Below are positions 35,401-47,347 of a DNA stretch of 64,000 nucleotides, one piece after another. Origin of the DNA: Poa pratensis (lineage: Eukaryota > Streptophyta > Magnoliopsida > Poales > Poaceae); assembly GCA_947311845.1 (NCBI GenBank), contig CAMZMU010000111.1:26572125-26636124 (forward strand), in the 5' to 3' direction. Below the pieces are notes generated by a model. That model was not told the DNA's origin and ran no database searches. It was given only the letters and a program-made list of their open reading frames with translations. Both the position numbers and the translations under genes were made by a program. Position 1 is the first letter of the stretch. Each line of letters opens with the position of its first letter.

Positions 35401-36770
35401 ACTCGTCCTGTCGCGGCTTGGTTGGTGAGGATGTCTGAGAGCCCGGAGGAGCTTACTACCGTGATGGAGTGCTCGGAGAAGTAGTGACACCTTCCTTGAT
35501 GTCATGAAGACTCCGTACGCTAGCTTCTGGTAATGCGGGTACCGCTGCTTGGACAAGGTTAGCACCTCACTGAGGTAGTAGACGGGCCACTGAACAGGGT
35601 GATTGTGTCCTTCTTCTTCTCGTTCGACTACGAGTACTGTGCTGACTACCCTGTTTGTGGCTGACACGTAGAGGTATAGCGGCTCGTTCTCTAGTGGCCA
35701 CCAGTACTGGGGAAGTCGTCAGGTTTTCTTGAGTTGGTCGAACGCGTTCTGCGCTTCTTCTGTCCACTCGAACTTGTCTGTCTTTTTCATCAGTTGGTAG
35801 AAAGGCAGGGCCTTTTCTCCCAACTTACTAATGAACCGGCTGAGAGCTGCGACTCGGCCGGCTAGGCGTTGCACCTCATGAAGCTTGGTTGGTGCTGGCA
35901 TTGCGAGTATGTTTTGCACCTTCTCAGGGTTGGCTTCGATTCCTCTTGCAGAGACGAGGTACCCGAGCAGTTCTCCGGCTGGCACGCTGAAGACACACTT
36001 GTCCGGGTTCAGCTTGATCTGGTACTCGTTGAGTGCGGCGAAGACCTTGCGGAGGTCGGCGATGAGGTGTCCTCCGTTCGAGTGGTGACGACTATGTCGT
36101 CGACGTAGACTTGGACGATCTTCCGATTAGCTCCTTCAGCAGGCTTGCATCGTGCGCTGGTACGTGGCTCCAGCGTTCTTCAGCCCGAAGGGCATTGTCT
36201 GGTAGCAGAAGACGCCATGAGGCGTGATGAATGCGGTCTTCTCTTCATCGTCGACGTTCATCCTGATCTGCTGGTACCCTGAGTAGGCGTCCAGGAAGGA
36301 TAGGCGTGCGCAGCCTGCAGTCGAGTCGATGATCTGATCTATCCGCGGAAGCGGGAAGTGGTCCTTGGGGCAGCATTTGTTGAGGGCGGTGAAGTCGACG
36401 CACATGCGGAGTTTCTTCGTCTTCTTCTTCTCCACCAGAACTGGGTTCGCTACCCAGTCCGAGTCCTTGATCTCTCGGATGAATTTGCGTGGAACAGTCG
36501 ATCGATCTCCTTGCTTATTGCATCTCGTTTGGGGCCTGAGAAGCGTCGCATGGTCTGCTTGACGGGTCTGGCGTCCTTGTGGACGCGTAAAGAGTGCTCG
36601 GCGAGGTTCCTGGGTATGCCTGGCATGTCAGAAGGTTGCCATGCGAAGATCTGCCAGTTTTCACGGAGGAACTCGACGAGCGCGCTTTCCTATGCGATAG
36701 GCAGACTTGACGACACTTTGACTGTCTTGCTGGCGTCCGTCGGGTGGACCTGATGAGTTGTTGTGTCGCC
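35401..36770 (-). pseudogene. Gypsy reverse transcriptase, 5'-truncated and frameshifted
   Basis: Minus-strand order: ESALVEFLRENWQIFAWQPS (about 36690-36630), ARPVKQTMRRFSGPKRDAIS, then from 36435 KKTKKLRMCVDFTALNKCCP, FPLPRIDQIIDSTAGCARLS, FLDAYSGYQQIRM and GVFCYQTMPFGLKNAGATYQ. The YVDDIVV box is at about 36115-36090. The thumb and connection follow (LLGYLVSARGIEANPEKV, LAGRVAALSRFISKLGEKAL). The N-terminal part, protease and gag are absent. Confidence 0.75.
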
Positions 36771-37564
36771 CCACGTCAATATCGTTCTCGAACACTTGGA
36801 AAACAATTTCTATTTGCATCACGAATATCACAATCCACAAACATCGTTCAAAAAAGGTACGTACTACAGGCTGCATGCATACTACAGGCTGAAAACCATA
36901 TAATTACCTTTTATTGCTTATATGAAGCAGATTTCTACTGCATGACACACCTTCCTACTGGCAATCGAATGCAGCTTGGGAGGAAATGGTCTCTCTACAG
37001 CACAGGAGACACACTCGGTAAGACTGAGTAGAAAGTCACTTCTACAAGCATACATGAAGAGTGAGACGTTGAAACTATGAGTTAGGTGGGCATGCAAACC
37101 TGACATATAGAACTTTTCCACACTAACTGGGATAAGTTGAACTTTTCTTATTTCAAATGCCAACCGGAAACAAAACCAGTTGGTTCATTACAGTGACTTA
37201 CACTTCTGTAGTTAAACTGCCCAGCTGAAAACAATACAAACTAATTAATCATGCTGACCATTATGATGATAAAACACTTATTTAAGGATGAGCTCCACAA
37301 GAAGCCAGTAATAACAGGTTCATTCCATCCTCGCTCTTTACGGACTCTTTATTTGGTTGTGGACACCAGAAATTCAAACATGAGAAAAGGGGATCATTCC
37401 ATTTTGAACACACCCATCTAACTCATCTGACCTCTCTGAATTCCAGAGTAACGTCCTGGATCACACTGCTTCCTTCCTATCCCCGGTAGCAAAAGTCACG
37501 AGATTAGTTATTTAAACGGGCCTGCTGTGGCAATTGGCGAGTAGCACGATCTGAGTGAGAAATC
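36771..37564. other. No gene supported
   Basis: AT-rich, no domain recognised. It would be the 3' flank of the minus-strand gene model that ends at 37565. Confidence 0.35.
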
Positions 37565-40500
37565 TCATAAGAACGCCATAGCTAAACTTTCAAGCTGCAA
37601 AGAGTGAGAACTGGTACATACACAAAATTGGGTTTGGAAGGTGTGCTTCAGGTTGAGTGCAAAACAAAATGAAGTCCACTTATTCGAGTTCCTGATAACA
37701 TATCAAGGTCAGCTTAGAGCAAAAACTCCAGCATCCACATATTTCACGTTGCTTAAAAGAAATGCAACTTAGTGGTACAGTCTCCGATAAAAAAAAAATT
37801 CAAGTCATAAGCACAGAACATATCTGAGCATGATGCTACTACCTGGAGTATAGAAGCTCGTGTAGGGAATGGCAGAGTAGTCTGGAGCTCTTGTCCATGC
37901 CGGATACCATCTAATTTTATTGCATTCAGTATACCTTGAAAACTCTATTTATCCACTGGCCAAAACATCACTCTGCTTTGATGTTATTAGTCTCTCTTCA
38001 GACACTCGTCTACCTTGGTCATGTCTTCTTACACGAGAAATAACAAATAGCACACTATAAGAAAGCCAAACTCTAAATAAAATGCACAAGATCAGAATCA
38101 GCTGAAATGCACAAGTCGACTCACCGTTCTCCGTGAGAAATGGAAACATCCTCTTGTAGTTAAACAAGCTGGATGATGAACAAGCATTGACCTCGTGCAG
38201 CGAGTAATACACTGAAAGCACACAGATCTTATTGATACGCTATGCAGGAAATGCAATCAAAATCGTGCTTATATACAGTAGGACAAAAATAAGAGACCAT
38301 ATTATCGAGGAACTCATAGACGCGTCGCAAAACTTGGACTATTCTGGTATGGACAAGTCGTCGAAATCTTTTCTTTCTTTTTCTCCGCAGTCAATTCATT
38401 CAAAGCTTAGTAGTGTAGGAGTTAACCTTGGTAGTAGTAAAAATCAAATTCATGTTTCAACTAATGTCTTGAGACATATGGAATTTGACCGTTGCACGGT
38501 TATTCCTAAAGTCTCGACTGGGTTGACAGCCTATATGGATGAAGAAGAAGCGATTGCCACATCAGATGGTCAGCTTTTTTCTCATCTCATTGGTGAAGTG
38601 TTGGATGGTGGTTTGGATGACGATGGACTGAGCTCATTGTATGAGTTGAAAGCCTCTAGTCGAAAATCTAAATCGTCCTCCAACAAGTCCCGGAAATGGA
38701 ACAAGTTATCCAAATCCCCCACGGTTTCCCAATGAATGGCATGTTTGCAAATAGCAGAGGTCTTGGTGACTTGGCTAAACATTTGCACTTTGCTGGTTGT
38801 ATTCGGGACCATAATTTGGATTTCTTAGCCATTTCTGAGACAGGGAGACGCGAGTTTTTGCAATCTCTATTGAACCGCCTGTCTGGTGGTATAGAGTTTG
38901 AGTGGTTCTCACGTCCCCCTCATGGCCGCTCAGGAGGCATTTTACTAGGCATCAGGACTGAATCCATGGAAGTATTAGATGTTACAGATGGTGATTTTCA
39001 TATCAAAATTCACATCCGTAATAAATCCGACAGTTTCATTTGGAGTCTTGTTGCCGTGTATGGGCCTGCCCAGGAGGCGGGTATGTCCTCCTTTCTCTGT
39101 GAAATGGTAAATTTGGCAAAATATAATCCACATCCTCTTATCATTGGAGGGGATTTTAATTTGCTACGTTATCCGTTTGAGAAAAGTCGAGGGCGTTTTG
39201 ACAATCGTTGGCCTCTTTTGTTCAATGCGGTCATTGACAGCCTGAACTTAAGAGAAATTACAATGGTGGGGAGACAGTTCACTTGGGCTAATTCGTTGCC
39301 CGAACCGACATACGAGAAACTAGACCGTGTACTGATGGATACGAGTGGGAAGATAGGTTCCCATTGGTATCGGTACGGGCTCTAGAACGTATTGAGGGTC
39401 TGTCCGACCATGCTCCCATTCAGATGACCACTGGTACCCCTAGACCACAGTGTAAACCACGTTTCAAGTTTGAACTTGGCTGGTTACACAGAGAGGGGTT
39501 CCATGCGATGGTTACTAGAATATGGGAAAGTCCGGTAGTGGGTGACACGCCTATCCAGCGATGGAACAATAAGATTCGTGCTTTACGCACACACCTTGTT
39601 GGTTGGGCTCGGCACACTACTGGTTTACTTAAGAAAGAGAAAGAACGACTTTCCTCCATAATTGATGCTCTTGAAGCACTAGCAGAAGTTCGGTTACTAT
39701 CCACGCAAGAGATTGAAGCACTAGCAGAAGTTCGGTTACTATCCAATGCACATATAGCAAAACTACTGCGTGAGGAGGAGTTAAAATAGTATCAACGTTC
39801 CAAAACTCAATTCATCCTAGAAGGGGATTCGAATACGCGATATTTCCACGGTGTTGCCAATGGCAGACATCGGAAGAAGCGTATTCATGCCCTAGTACAG
39901 GATGAGGGACGATTGAGGTCCAGGAACAACTAAAGTCGTACATAACAAATTACTATAAAGGTCTGTTCGGGGCCCCAAAGGAAGGAAACTTCACTTTGGA
40001 TGAATCTCGGACAGATGATATACCCCAGGTTTCAGTCGAGGAGAATGGCCTACTCACAAAACCCTACTCGGAGGAGGAAGTGAGAAAGGCGGTCTTCCAA
40101 ATGAAACATAATTCAGCACCTGGGCCTGATGGTTTCCCAGCAGAGTTCTACCAGAACTTCTGGGATGTTATCAAGTCTGATCTAATGCAACTTTTCACTT
40201 GTCTCCATAGGGGACAACTCAAATTGTTTCGGCTTAACTTCGGCGAGATTATTTTATTACCTAAGGTTAATGAGGCAGAGAGGATTCAACAATTTAGACC
40301 TATTTGCCTTCTTAACGTTAGTTTTAAAATATTTACCAAAGTGGCCACGATTCGTCTAAACAGTGTAGCAGACCATGTGGTTCGTCCGTCTCAGACGGCT
40401 TTTATGCAAGGGCGCAACATCCTTGATGGAGTAGCGATTCTACATGAAACTGTCCACGAACTACATAGGAAGAAGCTGAATGGGGTAATTCTTAAAATTG

Positions 40501-42679
40501 ACTTTGAGAAGGCCTATGATAAAGTCAAATGGTCTTTCCTCCAGCAGACTCTCAGAATAAAAGGTTTCTCTGAGGAGTGGCGCGCATTATTGATTCTTTT
40601 GTTTCGAGAGGAAGTGTAGCCATTAAGGTCAATGATGACACTGACAAATACTTCCAAACGAAAAAAGGTCTTTGACAGGGTGACCCTTTATCGCCAATAC
40701 TATTTAATATAATGGCTGATATGCTGGCTATTCTGATCGAGCGTGCAAAATCTGAGGGCCAAATTGAAGGGGTGATCCCTCATCTAGTCGATGGTGGTTT
40801 ATCGATACTTCAATATGCCGATGACACAATCCTTTTCATGGAACATGATATCGAAAAAGCCCATAATTTAAAGCTGATATTGTCAGCTTTTGAGCAACTT
40901 TCGGGTCTTAAGATTAACTTGCATAAAAGTGAGTTGTTTTGCTTTGGCGAGGCTCAAGAAAATGCCACCTTGTATGCCGACCTTTTCGGATGTGAGCAAG
41001 GACAATTTCCCATCAACTATTTGGGTATTCTGATTCACTATCGAAAACTTACAAATGCTGAATGGAAAAGGGTGGAGGAAAGACTTCAATTACGTTTAAA
41101 TAGCTGGAAAGGCAAACTCCTATCCCTTGGTGGAAGACTGGTTCTCATTAATTCAGTACTAACGAACATGGTACTGTACATGATTTTCTTCTTTCAGTTG
41201 CCCAAAGGAATCTTGAAACGACTGGATTATTTCTGGTCTAGATTCTTTTGGCAATGTGATAGAGAGAAGAAAAAATATCGACTGACTAAATGGGTGTGGT
41301 TTGCTGCCCTAAAGACCAAGGAGGGCTCGGAGTTCATGACCTTGAGGTCAAGAACAGAGCCCTGCTAGGTAAATGGCTCTTCAAGCTTCTATCCGAAGAT
41401 GGAGTGTGGCAATCCCTCCTTAGGAGAAAGTATGTGGGAGATCAAGCCGTTTCTCAGGTTATTTGGAAACCAGAGGATTCTCACTTCTGGGCAGGCCTCA
41501 TGGCTACCAAGAAATATTTCTTCCCACAAGGTTCTTTCTCAATTAGGGATGGCTCGGAACTTTCGTTTTTGGGAGGATAAATGGCTAGGCCAAACCACTC
41601 TCAGAGAACAATATCCGGCTCTGTATGCGATAGTCCGAAACAAAAGCGATACAATCGCCAAGGTGTTGGGTTCCTCCCCACCAAATGTTTCGTTCAGGAG
41701 AAGTTTACTTGGAACAAGACTAGCATCTTGGAATGCTTTGCTCATCCGATTGGATTCCATCCATCTGTCGGAAGGTCCAGATAAATTTCATTGGAATCTT
41801 ACGAAGAACGGAAAATTCTCGGTCGATTCCATGTATAGAGCACTTATCGCTCCCGAAATTCCAGTCGATATTAAGGATAATAATAAGATTTGGAAGATGA
41901 AGATACCGCTAAAAACTAAGGTTTTTGCATGGTATCTCCGTCGAGGTGTTATTCTTACTAAAGATAACCTTGCCAAACGCAATTGGCATGGAAGTAAAAA
42001 GTGTGTCTTTTGTCAACATGACGAGACTATTACTCACTTATTCTTTCATTGCGAGTTTGCTAGGTCTATATGGTCAGCCATCCAGATAGGTTCTACCTTA
42101 CATCCGCCCAGATCGGTTGCAAACATTTTTGGCAACTGGTTAAATGGTGTTGATCCTAGGTTCAAACTATTCAGTAGGGTGGGAGCGATTGCCGTTATTT
42201 GGTCGCTATGGCTATATAGAAATGATAAGGTTTTTAACGATAAAAATACTTCTTTTATGCAGGTTATTTATCGGTGTACCGCAACGCTACGGACTTGGTC
42301 GGCCTGCAGCGTGTGGAGCACCAGGACTTGTTCTTGGAGGTGGCATGTCGGTTGGAGGTGGCGGCCAGGGAGCTACTCTCGCGGCACGGATGGCAACATA
42401 GACTCCGGATCGAATTACCACCCATCTAGACGGATCTACAATTTCTCATTATGATATGTAATCCGCCTTGTCGTTATTTTCCTTCTTACTTTTGGTACTC
42501 GTGAACTTGCGGACTTGTGGCTGTGTGCATCTTGTCATGCAGAGTCCGGTTGTAATGCTTAAAACTCTTAAGTAATAAAATCCCTTTATCTAAAAAATAT
42601 TATCGAGGAACTCACCAGCTTGCTGCTTGCGGGACAGACAAAGTTGATTTTCTCTGACACTTCCACAACAATCTTTCAT
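37565..42679 (-). CDS. Small unrecognised protein gene, intron interrupted by a LINE
   Basis: Exons on the minus strand are 42679-42616, 38211-38125, 37910-37843 and 37594-37565. They join to 249 nt (82 aa) with GT-AG borders and matching phases. The product begins MKDCCGSVRENQLCLSRKQQ, then has YYSLHEVNACSSSSLFNYKR, FPFLTENDGIRHGQELQTT and ends LESLAMAFL. No family is recognised. The first intron contains a 4.3-kb LINE whose target duplication starts at the T of the GT donor. A GC-rich block at 43050-43870 may be its 5' UTR or promoter. Continuous phase over four exons is the main support; it could be chance in AT-rich introns. Confidence 0.3.
38696..39360 (+). pseudogene. LINE ORF2 endonuclease domain
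   Basis: Contains the APE-type endonuclease signatures LDFLAISETGRREF (metal-binding Glu region), WSLVAVYGPAQEAG, PLIIGGDFNLLRYP and TWANSLPEPTYEKLDRVLM. The final SDHAPI box (GLSDHAPIQM) is at about 39397-39426 in the next frame after a shift near 39350. Confidence 0.8.
39361..42454 (+). pseudogene. LINE ORF2 reverse transcriptase and zf-RVT, disrupted
   Basis: The linker (39364-39789) ends at a TAG at 39787. RT reads from about 39996: NSAPGPDGFPAEFYQNFW, IILLPKVNEAERIQQFRPIC, FMQGRNILDGVAILHETVHE and LKIDFEKAYDKVKWSFLQQ. A stop at 40617 and one near 40674 break it. It resumes with SPILFNIMADML and the catalytic LQYADDTILFME. Thumb GGRLVLINSVLTNMVLYM; zf-RVT IWKMKIPLKTKVFAWYLRRG, CVFCQHDETITHLFFHCEFA. 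The linker contains a 42-bp in-frame duplication at 39671-39754. Confidence 0.8.
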
Positions 42680-43049
42680 CTCGTGGTCTTGTGCAGCATT
42701 CACACCAAGTGGTTACACTTGGTCCACAGGAACAACTCCACCATGATTCTCATCCACCCTGATTCATCGACCAACCGAGCTCGTTGTTCGACTGATTTTG
42801 TACGTGCTCAAATGCACGAGTTGATATTTGTAAGCATAGTATAGAGCAGAATAAATGCAATGCATAAAAAATTGAAATGAATTTGTGCTGGTAAGATCAA
42901 TCAGTATAGGAAATAGCTATACAGAGCACTCAGTGCACAATATGAATGCACTCCATGGATCAGCATACATGTGACCCAACACGCAGTAGAAGACAGACAA
43001 AGAAATTCAATCTGGAAAGACAAGCATAAACGCTTCACAAACCTCACGG

Positions 43050-43876
43050 GAGCCTGCAGGGAAGGAGCGTTGTCGCCGTTGATGGCGAAGTTGTTGAGAT
43101 GGAGGAAGGTTGCGTCCTCGCCGAAGGGCATGGCCGATGCCGTCGGAGGCGGAGGAGCTCGGTTGCAGGTTTGTGCTGCTCTCTTCTCTGCGGCTGGACG
43201 GCTGGACGGGGAAGTGCCGGTGGACGGCGGCAGCGGTGTGGTCAGGGGAATCCGCGCGTCAGACGTTGGGTTCTTGGGGATGCAGCGTCGCAGAGCGCCG
43301 GTAGCGAGGGCAGGCCGCGGGCAGGGTGCCGATGGGGAGGCGCAAGATGGAGAGGCCGCATCTCGTGGACTCGTCGTGATCTGAGCGACGGTCGTCTCTA
43401 ACGCCAACATCGGCGAACAAGGAGTAGCCGTCACAAAGGTAGCGTGCCCTGCGCCGTCGGCCGTGGCGGCGGTGCCGATGTTGTCCTTGGCGTCGAAGGG
43501 GCATGGTGCCTTGGAGCTTGCCGGCGCCGTCAATACTGGAAGGGCGACTTTGGGAGAGGCAAAGCTCGGCCTACGCGCCGCCTCCCGCCGCTGTCCAGCT
43601 TTTCCCCCTTGGGATTTAGGGTTAGGAGGGCAGATAGAAGGGGATGGTTTTCGGGTGAGAGGTCTCAACAGAGTTCGTGTACGGACGCCGGAGAGACGGG
43701 CCAGGGAGGAAGAGGCGAGAGAGAAGCCCGGAGCCTGTGCTCTGCCGCCGCCGATCTGTCCTCCTCCCGAGCGAGCGCTCGGGGTGTTTCTTTTGGTGCG
43801 GTAGAATTTCGGGATGGAGGCACGACGACGCGGACGAGCGAATCGGGTAAGTTTGACGAAGCGATGACCTAAACAC
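43050..43876 (-). promoter_or_regulatory. GC-rich gene-head block
   Basis: A CpG-rich block with long open frames on both strands ends on the minus side in MPFGEDATFLHLNNFAINGD...QAP followed by a GTGAGG donor at about 43045. It resembles a first exon or 5' UTR plus promoter. If that ATG is used, it does not join in an obvious open frame to the exon at 42616-42679. Confidence 0.3.
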
Positions 43877-46045
43877 GGAAGTTGTTCCGTGTTTAGATCT
43901 GCTAATTAAATCGCTGATTACAGCCGTATAGCGTGTGGGACGGACGTGAGTTGGACGAAAGATTTGACGAAGTGCGTTGGTTGGCAGACTAAAATTCTTC
44001 TTTTAGATAGGAGAGATTGTCTATAGATTATCGAAAGTTTATTCAATTATTTTGTGAATATCTTCATAGAACCATGTACATAATTTAATTTTAATGACAT
44101 TTCATAATTATGGTCACATTTTGATCGTCAAACTAAGTATTTGAGAGCTTAACCTTTTTGGGGGTCATGTGTTCTCTATGTTGAGCGGTGTTGATATAAT
44201 TGTGTTTCCTTCTCTACTATATATTTATGTGAGAATGTCTAAATTATCGTGTTATAAAAGAGTGAACCAGTGGTACTATTTTTGTCATTACTTTTAATGA
44301 TATATATGTTTCGCTAAAAAAAGTACTTATTTATCATTAGGGACATTACAACCGCAACACCTACGAAGCCTCCCAGGCACTCTGCCCGCGTCACCACTTT
44401 CTGACCGTCGGATCTTCTTCTGAATCTTTTTTGGCCGTCGGATCTCCCGCGTGGGCTGCTCCTGGGCCGCATGTCCCTGAGGGACGCTGCTCTGGGCATC
44501 AAATTGGCGTTTGCTGGTTGATTTGGGCCGAGTACGGCAAAGCCCAACAACTTAACTGCTTCGCGCATCGCTTGTGCTGTAAAAAAAAATTTGGTCAACG
44601 CAGACGCGAGCGGGCGAGGAAGAGGTAAGCGGACGGCTCCAGACGCGAGCGGAGCGAGGGCGCCGTGCGGCCCGGCCGCACGCGAGAGATCCACCGCGAG
44701 AATCAGGGAATGAGAATCGACGATGCGGCTAGCGGCGCGGACGCACGCGACCCGGTCAGGCGTCGGACCCCATCGACGATTGTCGATCGAAAGCGCGCAG
44801 GTCCATGTAGCTGTGCGGGATACGAAGGAGTGATGCTAATTGAGGGATCGATTGGAGTCCACCCCCGGCGTTTCAGGAGCTAATTCGCCATTTCCACGAG
44901 CCAATAATGGCAGCGAAGTGCGCCACTCGCCGGTAGCCCATAGAGCAGGTCAGTTACCACCTCGCTGAGTACTCTTAATTTACTCTTGGCGCGTACATAT
45001 AGTCCCTGCCAGCCTCCTCACATTGGCCATAGGATCTCCCGTAGTCATGGTTGAAGCTTAGGTGGCCGCTTCATCTGCTTAGTTCTCCAATACTCCCTCC
45101 TTCCTAGCTCTCTTCCACTAATTATTTCCAATACATGGTTCTTTATTACTGAGGCTGCTTCTCTGCTACTGAATTGTTGCAGGTGTTCTAGGTTGGGAGA
45201 TTCTAGATTGGTTCTGCTAGGTTTGTTCTGGCCAACACTGCGTTCTATCTTCTCCCTTGACACAGATTCCCCCTCCTCCCTACCTTACACTTTAACTGTT
45301 TTTTTTTTCAATTTGATGCAGCTGGTGTCGGTGGATGGATTGGCGTATTGCTTCTGCTAGGTTGGTTCACAATCCTGGAGCTGCCGATTTCCTATGGCGA
45401 ACTACCGGGTTGTATACATGTGAGAAGTTTGATGGTTTCAGCCATTTAGTGTTTGCGTGATTTCTATCTTTATGTATGAAAAGGTTGGCTACTGATACAA
45501 CGAAAATCTTCACTAATCACTATGGAGTGTTGCATCTAATAGAACTGTTCCGGTGATTGTGCATTAATAGGTTGGACAGAAAACAAAGTGCTGATGGGGC
45601 ACCATACGTGCCTGATTTTGCTGAAGCTTAAGCTTCAATATGCATTATTGCATTAACAGGATTAACGATGGCTGGCATCCAGGCGAGTTCCCGTGTATTT
45701 TCATACCTCATCTCGTTCATTCTATATGTGGAGTATATGAATGTCTGCTAGCTTAAATTATTTTTGTGGAGTGACGACTCGGATCATGGCAAGCCTTCCC
45801 TTCTACCGTATGATTGTCTTGCACCCTGCTCTCACCAAAGTTCGGATATGGCTCCTCGGCAGGCTAGCTTCTGTTTATTCACTTCAATTCGTTGCCTCTT
45901 TTTATTCACTGTAATGTATGCTCCATATTAGCGTGCCGAGTACAACTAAGTCATCATATTATTTTGCTTCCAGGGTAAGTTTCTCCATCTTCTGAACTGC
46001 ACGTCATATTTTGACTACATCCCATGTTTGGCTGCAGTTTTAGGA
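43877..46045. other. No gene supported
   Basis: AT-rich at first, then GC-rich at 44380-45000 (CpG-rich, short frames on both strands). It might be the 5' end of the ancestral HIR gene now decayed at 46110, but no HIR exons could be read here. Confidence 0.3.
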
Positions 46046-46120
46046 TTATACTGGTTCTCATAGAGCTAGAGCCGGATGATGGCTTATACTGGTCCTCATA
46101 GACCTAGAGCCGGATGATGC
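46046..46120. repeat. Tandem duplication, period 38 bp
   Basis: TTATACTGGTTCTCATAGAG at 46046 and TTATACTGGTCCTCATAGAC at 46084, each followed by CTAGAGCCGGATGATG. It sits just upstream of the first readable HIR exon. Confidence 0.7.
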
Positions 46121-46129
46121 ATTTGCGCA

Positions 46130-46640
46130 CCAAGGATCGAAATTGCAAAGCTATTGAAGATGAGCTTGAAAAGGTTTATGTCCACTGTCTGTTGCTGTAG
46201 AGCACAGAGAATATTTTGACTGACCTCATTTGCTAACGTTGTAGGCAATGTCTATGTATGGTTATGAGATATTGCAAACGCTGACAGTTAATATTTATGC
46301 ATGAGATAAACGCAGGTAAGTGCTAATGAGTCAGATTAATACTAGATGGTATGATTTTTATTCTCATTGACATGCTCTGATTTATGGTTTTGTTCTCTCT
46401 TTTTTGTGAAATAGGTGCTAGATTGAGATCGACAGCTAATGACAAAGCTGAAGCAGAGAAGATACTTCAGATCAAAAGAGCGAAGGAGAAGCTGAGTCCA
46501 AGTACTTGGCTGGTGTCGGGTGTGGGTATTGCAAGGCAGCGTCAAGGCTATAGTGGACGGACTAAGAGACAACCTCCTCACCTTCGAATATCCCTGGTAC
46601 CACTGAAAAAGGTATCATGGACATGGCTCTGGTGACCAAG
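46130..46640 (+). pseudogene. Decayed hypersensitive-induced reaction (HIR, SPFH/band-7) gene fragment
   Basis: Three exons with introns are still visible. The first (to 46173, donor GT) gives IAK-AIEDELEK after one missing base. 46245-46315 gives AMSMYGYEILQTLTVNI, then a deletion, and ATGAGATAAACGCAG before GTAAG. From 46415 it gives ARLR, then NDKAEAEKILQIKRA, a shift, ESKYLAG, GIARQRQ, a shift, AIVDGLRDNLLTF and IPGTTEKGIMDMALVTK then stop. This is the C-terminal half of HIR proteins, membrane-microdomain scaffold proteins linked to cell death. At least four frameshifts and a deletion make it a pseudogene. Retained introns show it is a duplicated gene, not a processed copy. Confidence 0.8.
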
Positions 46641-47347
46641 TAGAAAAGGAAATTTTCAGTTTTCCAAGAGTTTTGAGTTGTACACAACGCAATATATCAT
46701 TTCACTTATTTATGGTTGTCTTAGGTAACTGAAAGATTGTTGCCTTTTCTTGCTCTTTACAAAACAAAATTATGTGAGAACATGTTATAATCCATATATA
46801 TTTCAATCAGTCCCTACCAATCTATTCTTCTAATGGACGGGCGCGGCAACGCGCGCCTAAATGATCTAGTCTGTTGTATTAGAACGGACGTGGCAACGTG
46901 CGTCTTGTCCTTCTAGTTTCGTTTAATTTAGGGGCAAACGGGTAAAAGGCCATGTAACAGTTAAATCCTCGCCTCCTCTTTTCGTTCCAAAATTAAAATC
47001 CCTACCTGTCCCCTAACCCTAGGTCTCGCTCCAAAATCGGAGACAGTGGCTGGCGACAACGATGGTGAGCAGAGCTTTCAGCTACCAGCGGCAGGAGTGT
47101 GATTGATGGTGGCAGCATGCCCTTGCCGGTTTGAAGCAACGGCCGCATTTTCATCAAGGAGGTGTACTAGTATGTCGAGCCCAAGATGTAGCCGGAGGGC
47201 GGCCAGGTCATCCTCGCTCACATTGCGGAGATGGCTACCCTGAGCTGCCCCGTGTCCATGCGTTGTTCGCCATGGTCATTGGTGACTTGCGTGTGACGCC
47301 AGAGGCTCTGCTCGAGGCAATTGAGGTCCACTGAAGCGTCCAACAGT
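46641..47347. other. No gene supported
   Basis: Contains GGACGGGCGCGGCAACGCGC at 46834 and ACGGACGTGGCAACGTGCGT at 46884, related to the TTGCAACG motif elsewhere. At 47130-47335 a GC-richer stretch has an open frame without recognisable domain. Confidence 0.35.

Larger units (their letters stand above)
27109..36770 (-). mobile_element. Truncated Gypsy LTR retrotransposon with antisense gene
   Basis: Read on the minus strand it contains RT (36770-36010), connection and RNase H (35985-34750), a zinc-binding spacer and integrase (34335-33379), a 56-57 bp tandem repeat block, a downstream zone carrying plus-strand genes, and a 3' LTR. RT-RNaseH-INT order places it in Gypsy. The 5' LTR, PBS, gag and protease are missing; the body ends near 36750-36790 in unrelated DNA. 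The layout (antisense gene between integrase and 3' LTR) recalls Grande-type grass elements, as far as I know them. pol is broken by many frameshifts, so the element cannot move on its own. Confidence 0.75.
38317..42596 (+). mobile_element. LINE (L1-like), 4.28 kb, with 18-bp target duplication
   Basis: ATATTATCGAGGAACTCA occurs at 38299-38316 and 42597-42614, an exact 18-bp target duplication. The element has the tail of ORF1 or the inter-ORF region (38340-38735), an endonuclease domain, reverse transcriptase, zf-RVT and an AATAAAATCCCTTTATCTAAAAAA tail. It lacks the ORF1 nucleic-acid-binding part, so it is 5'-truncated. ORF2 carries several stops and frameshifts. It is far better preserved than the related relic at 1480-2532. 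Confidence 0.9.

Noticed and set aside
27109..36770. Two separate elements joined head to head
   Set aside because: Not fully excluded, but the shared GCCCCCGAG motif in the LTR, the intron and the tandem array argues for one family.
42901..43668. 255-codon minus-strand frame
   Set aside because: GC-biased low-complexity frame without domain; only its end could be part of an exon, and this does not join well to the next exon.
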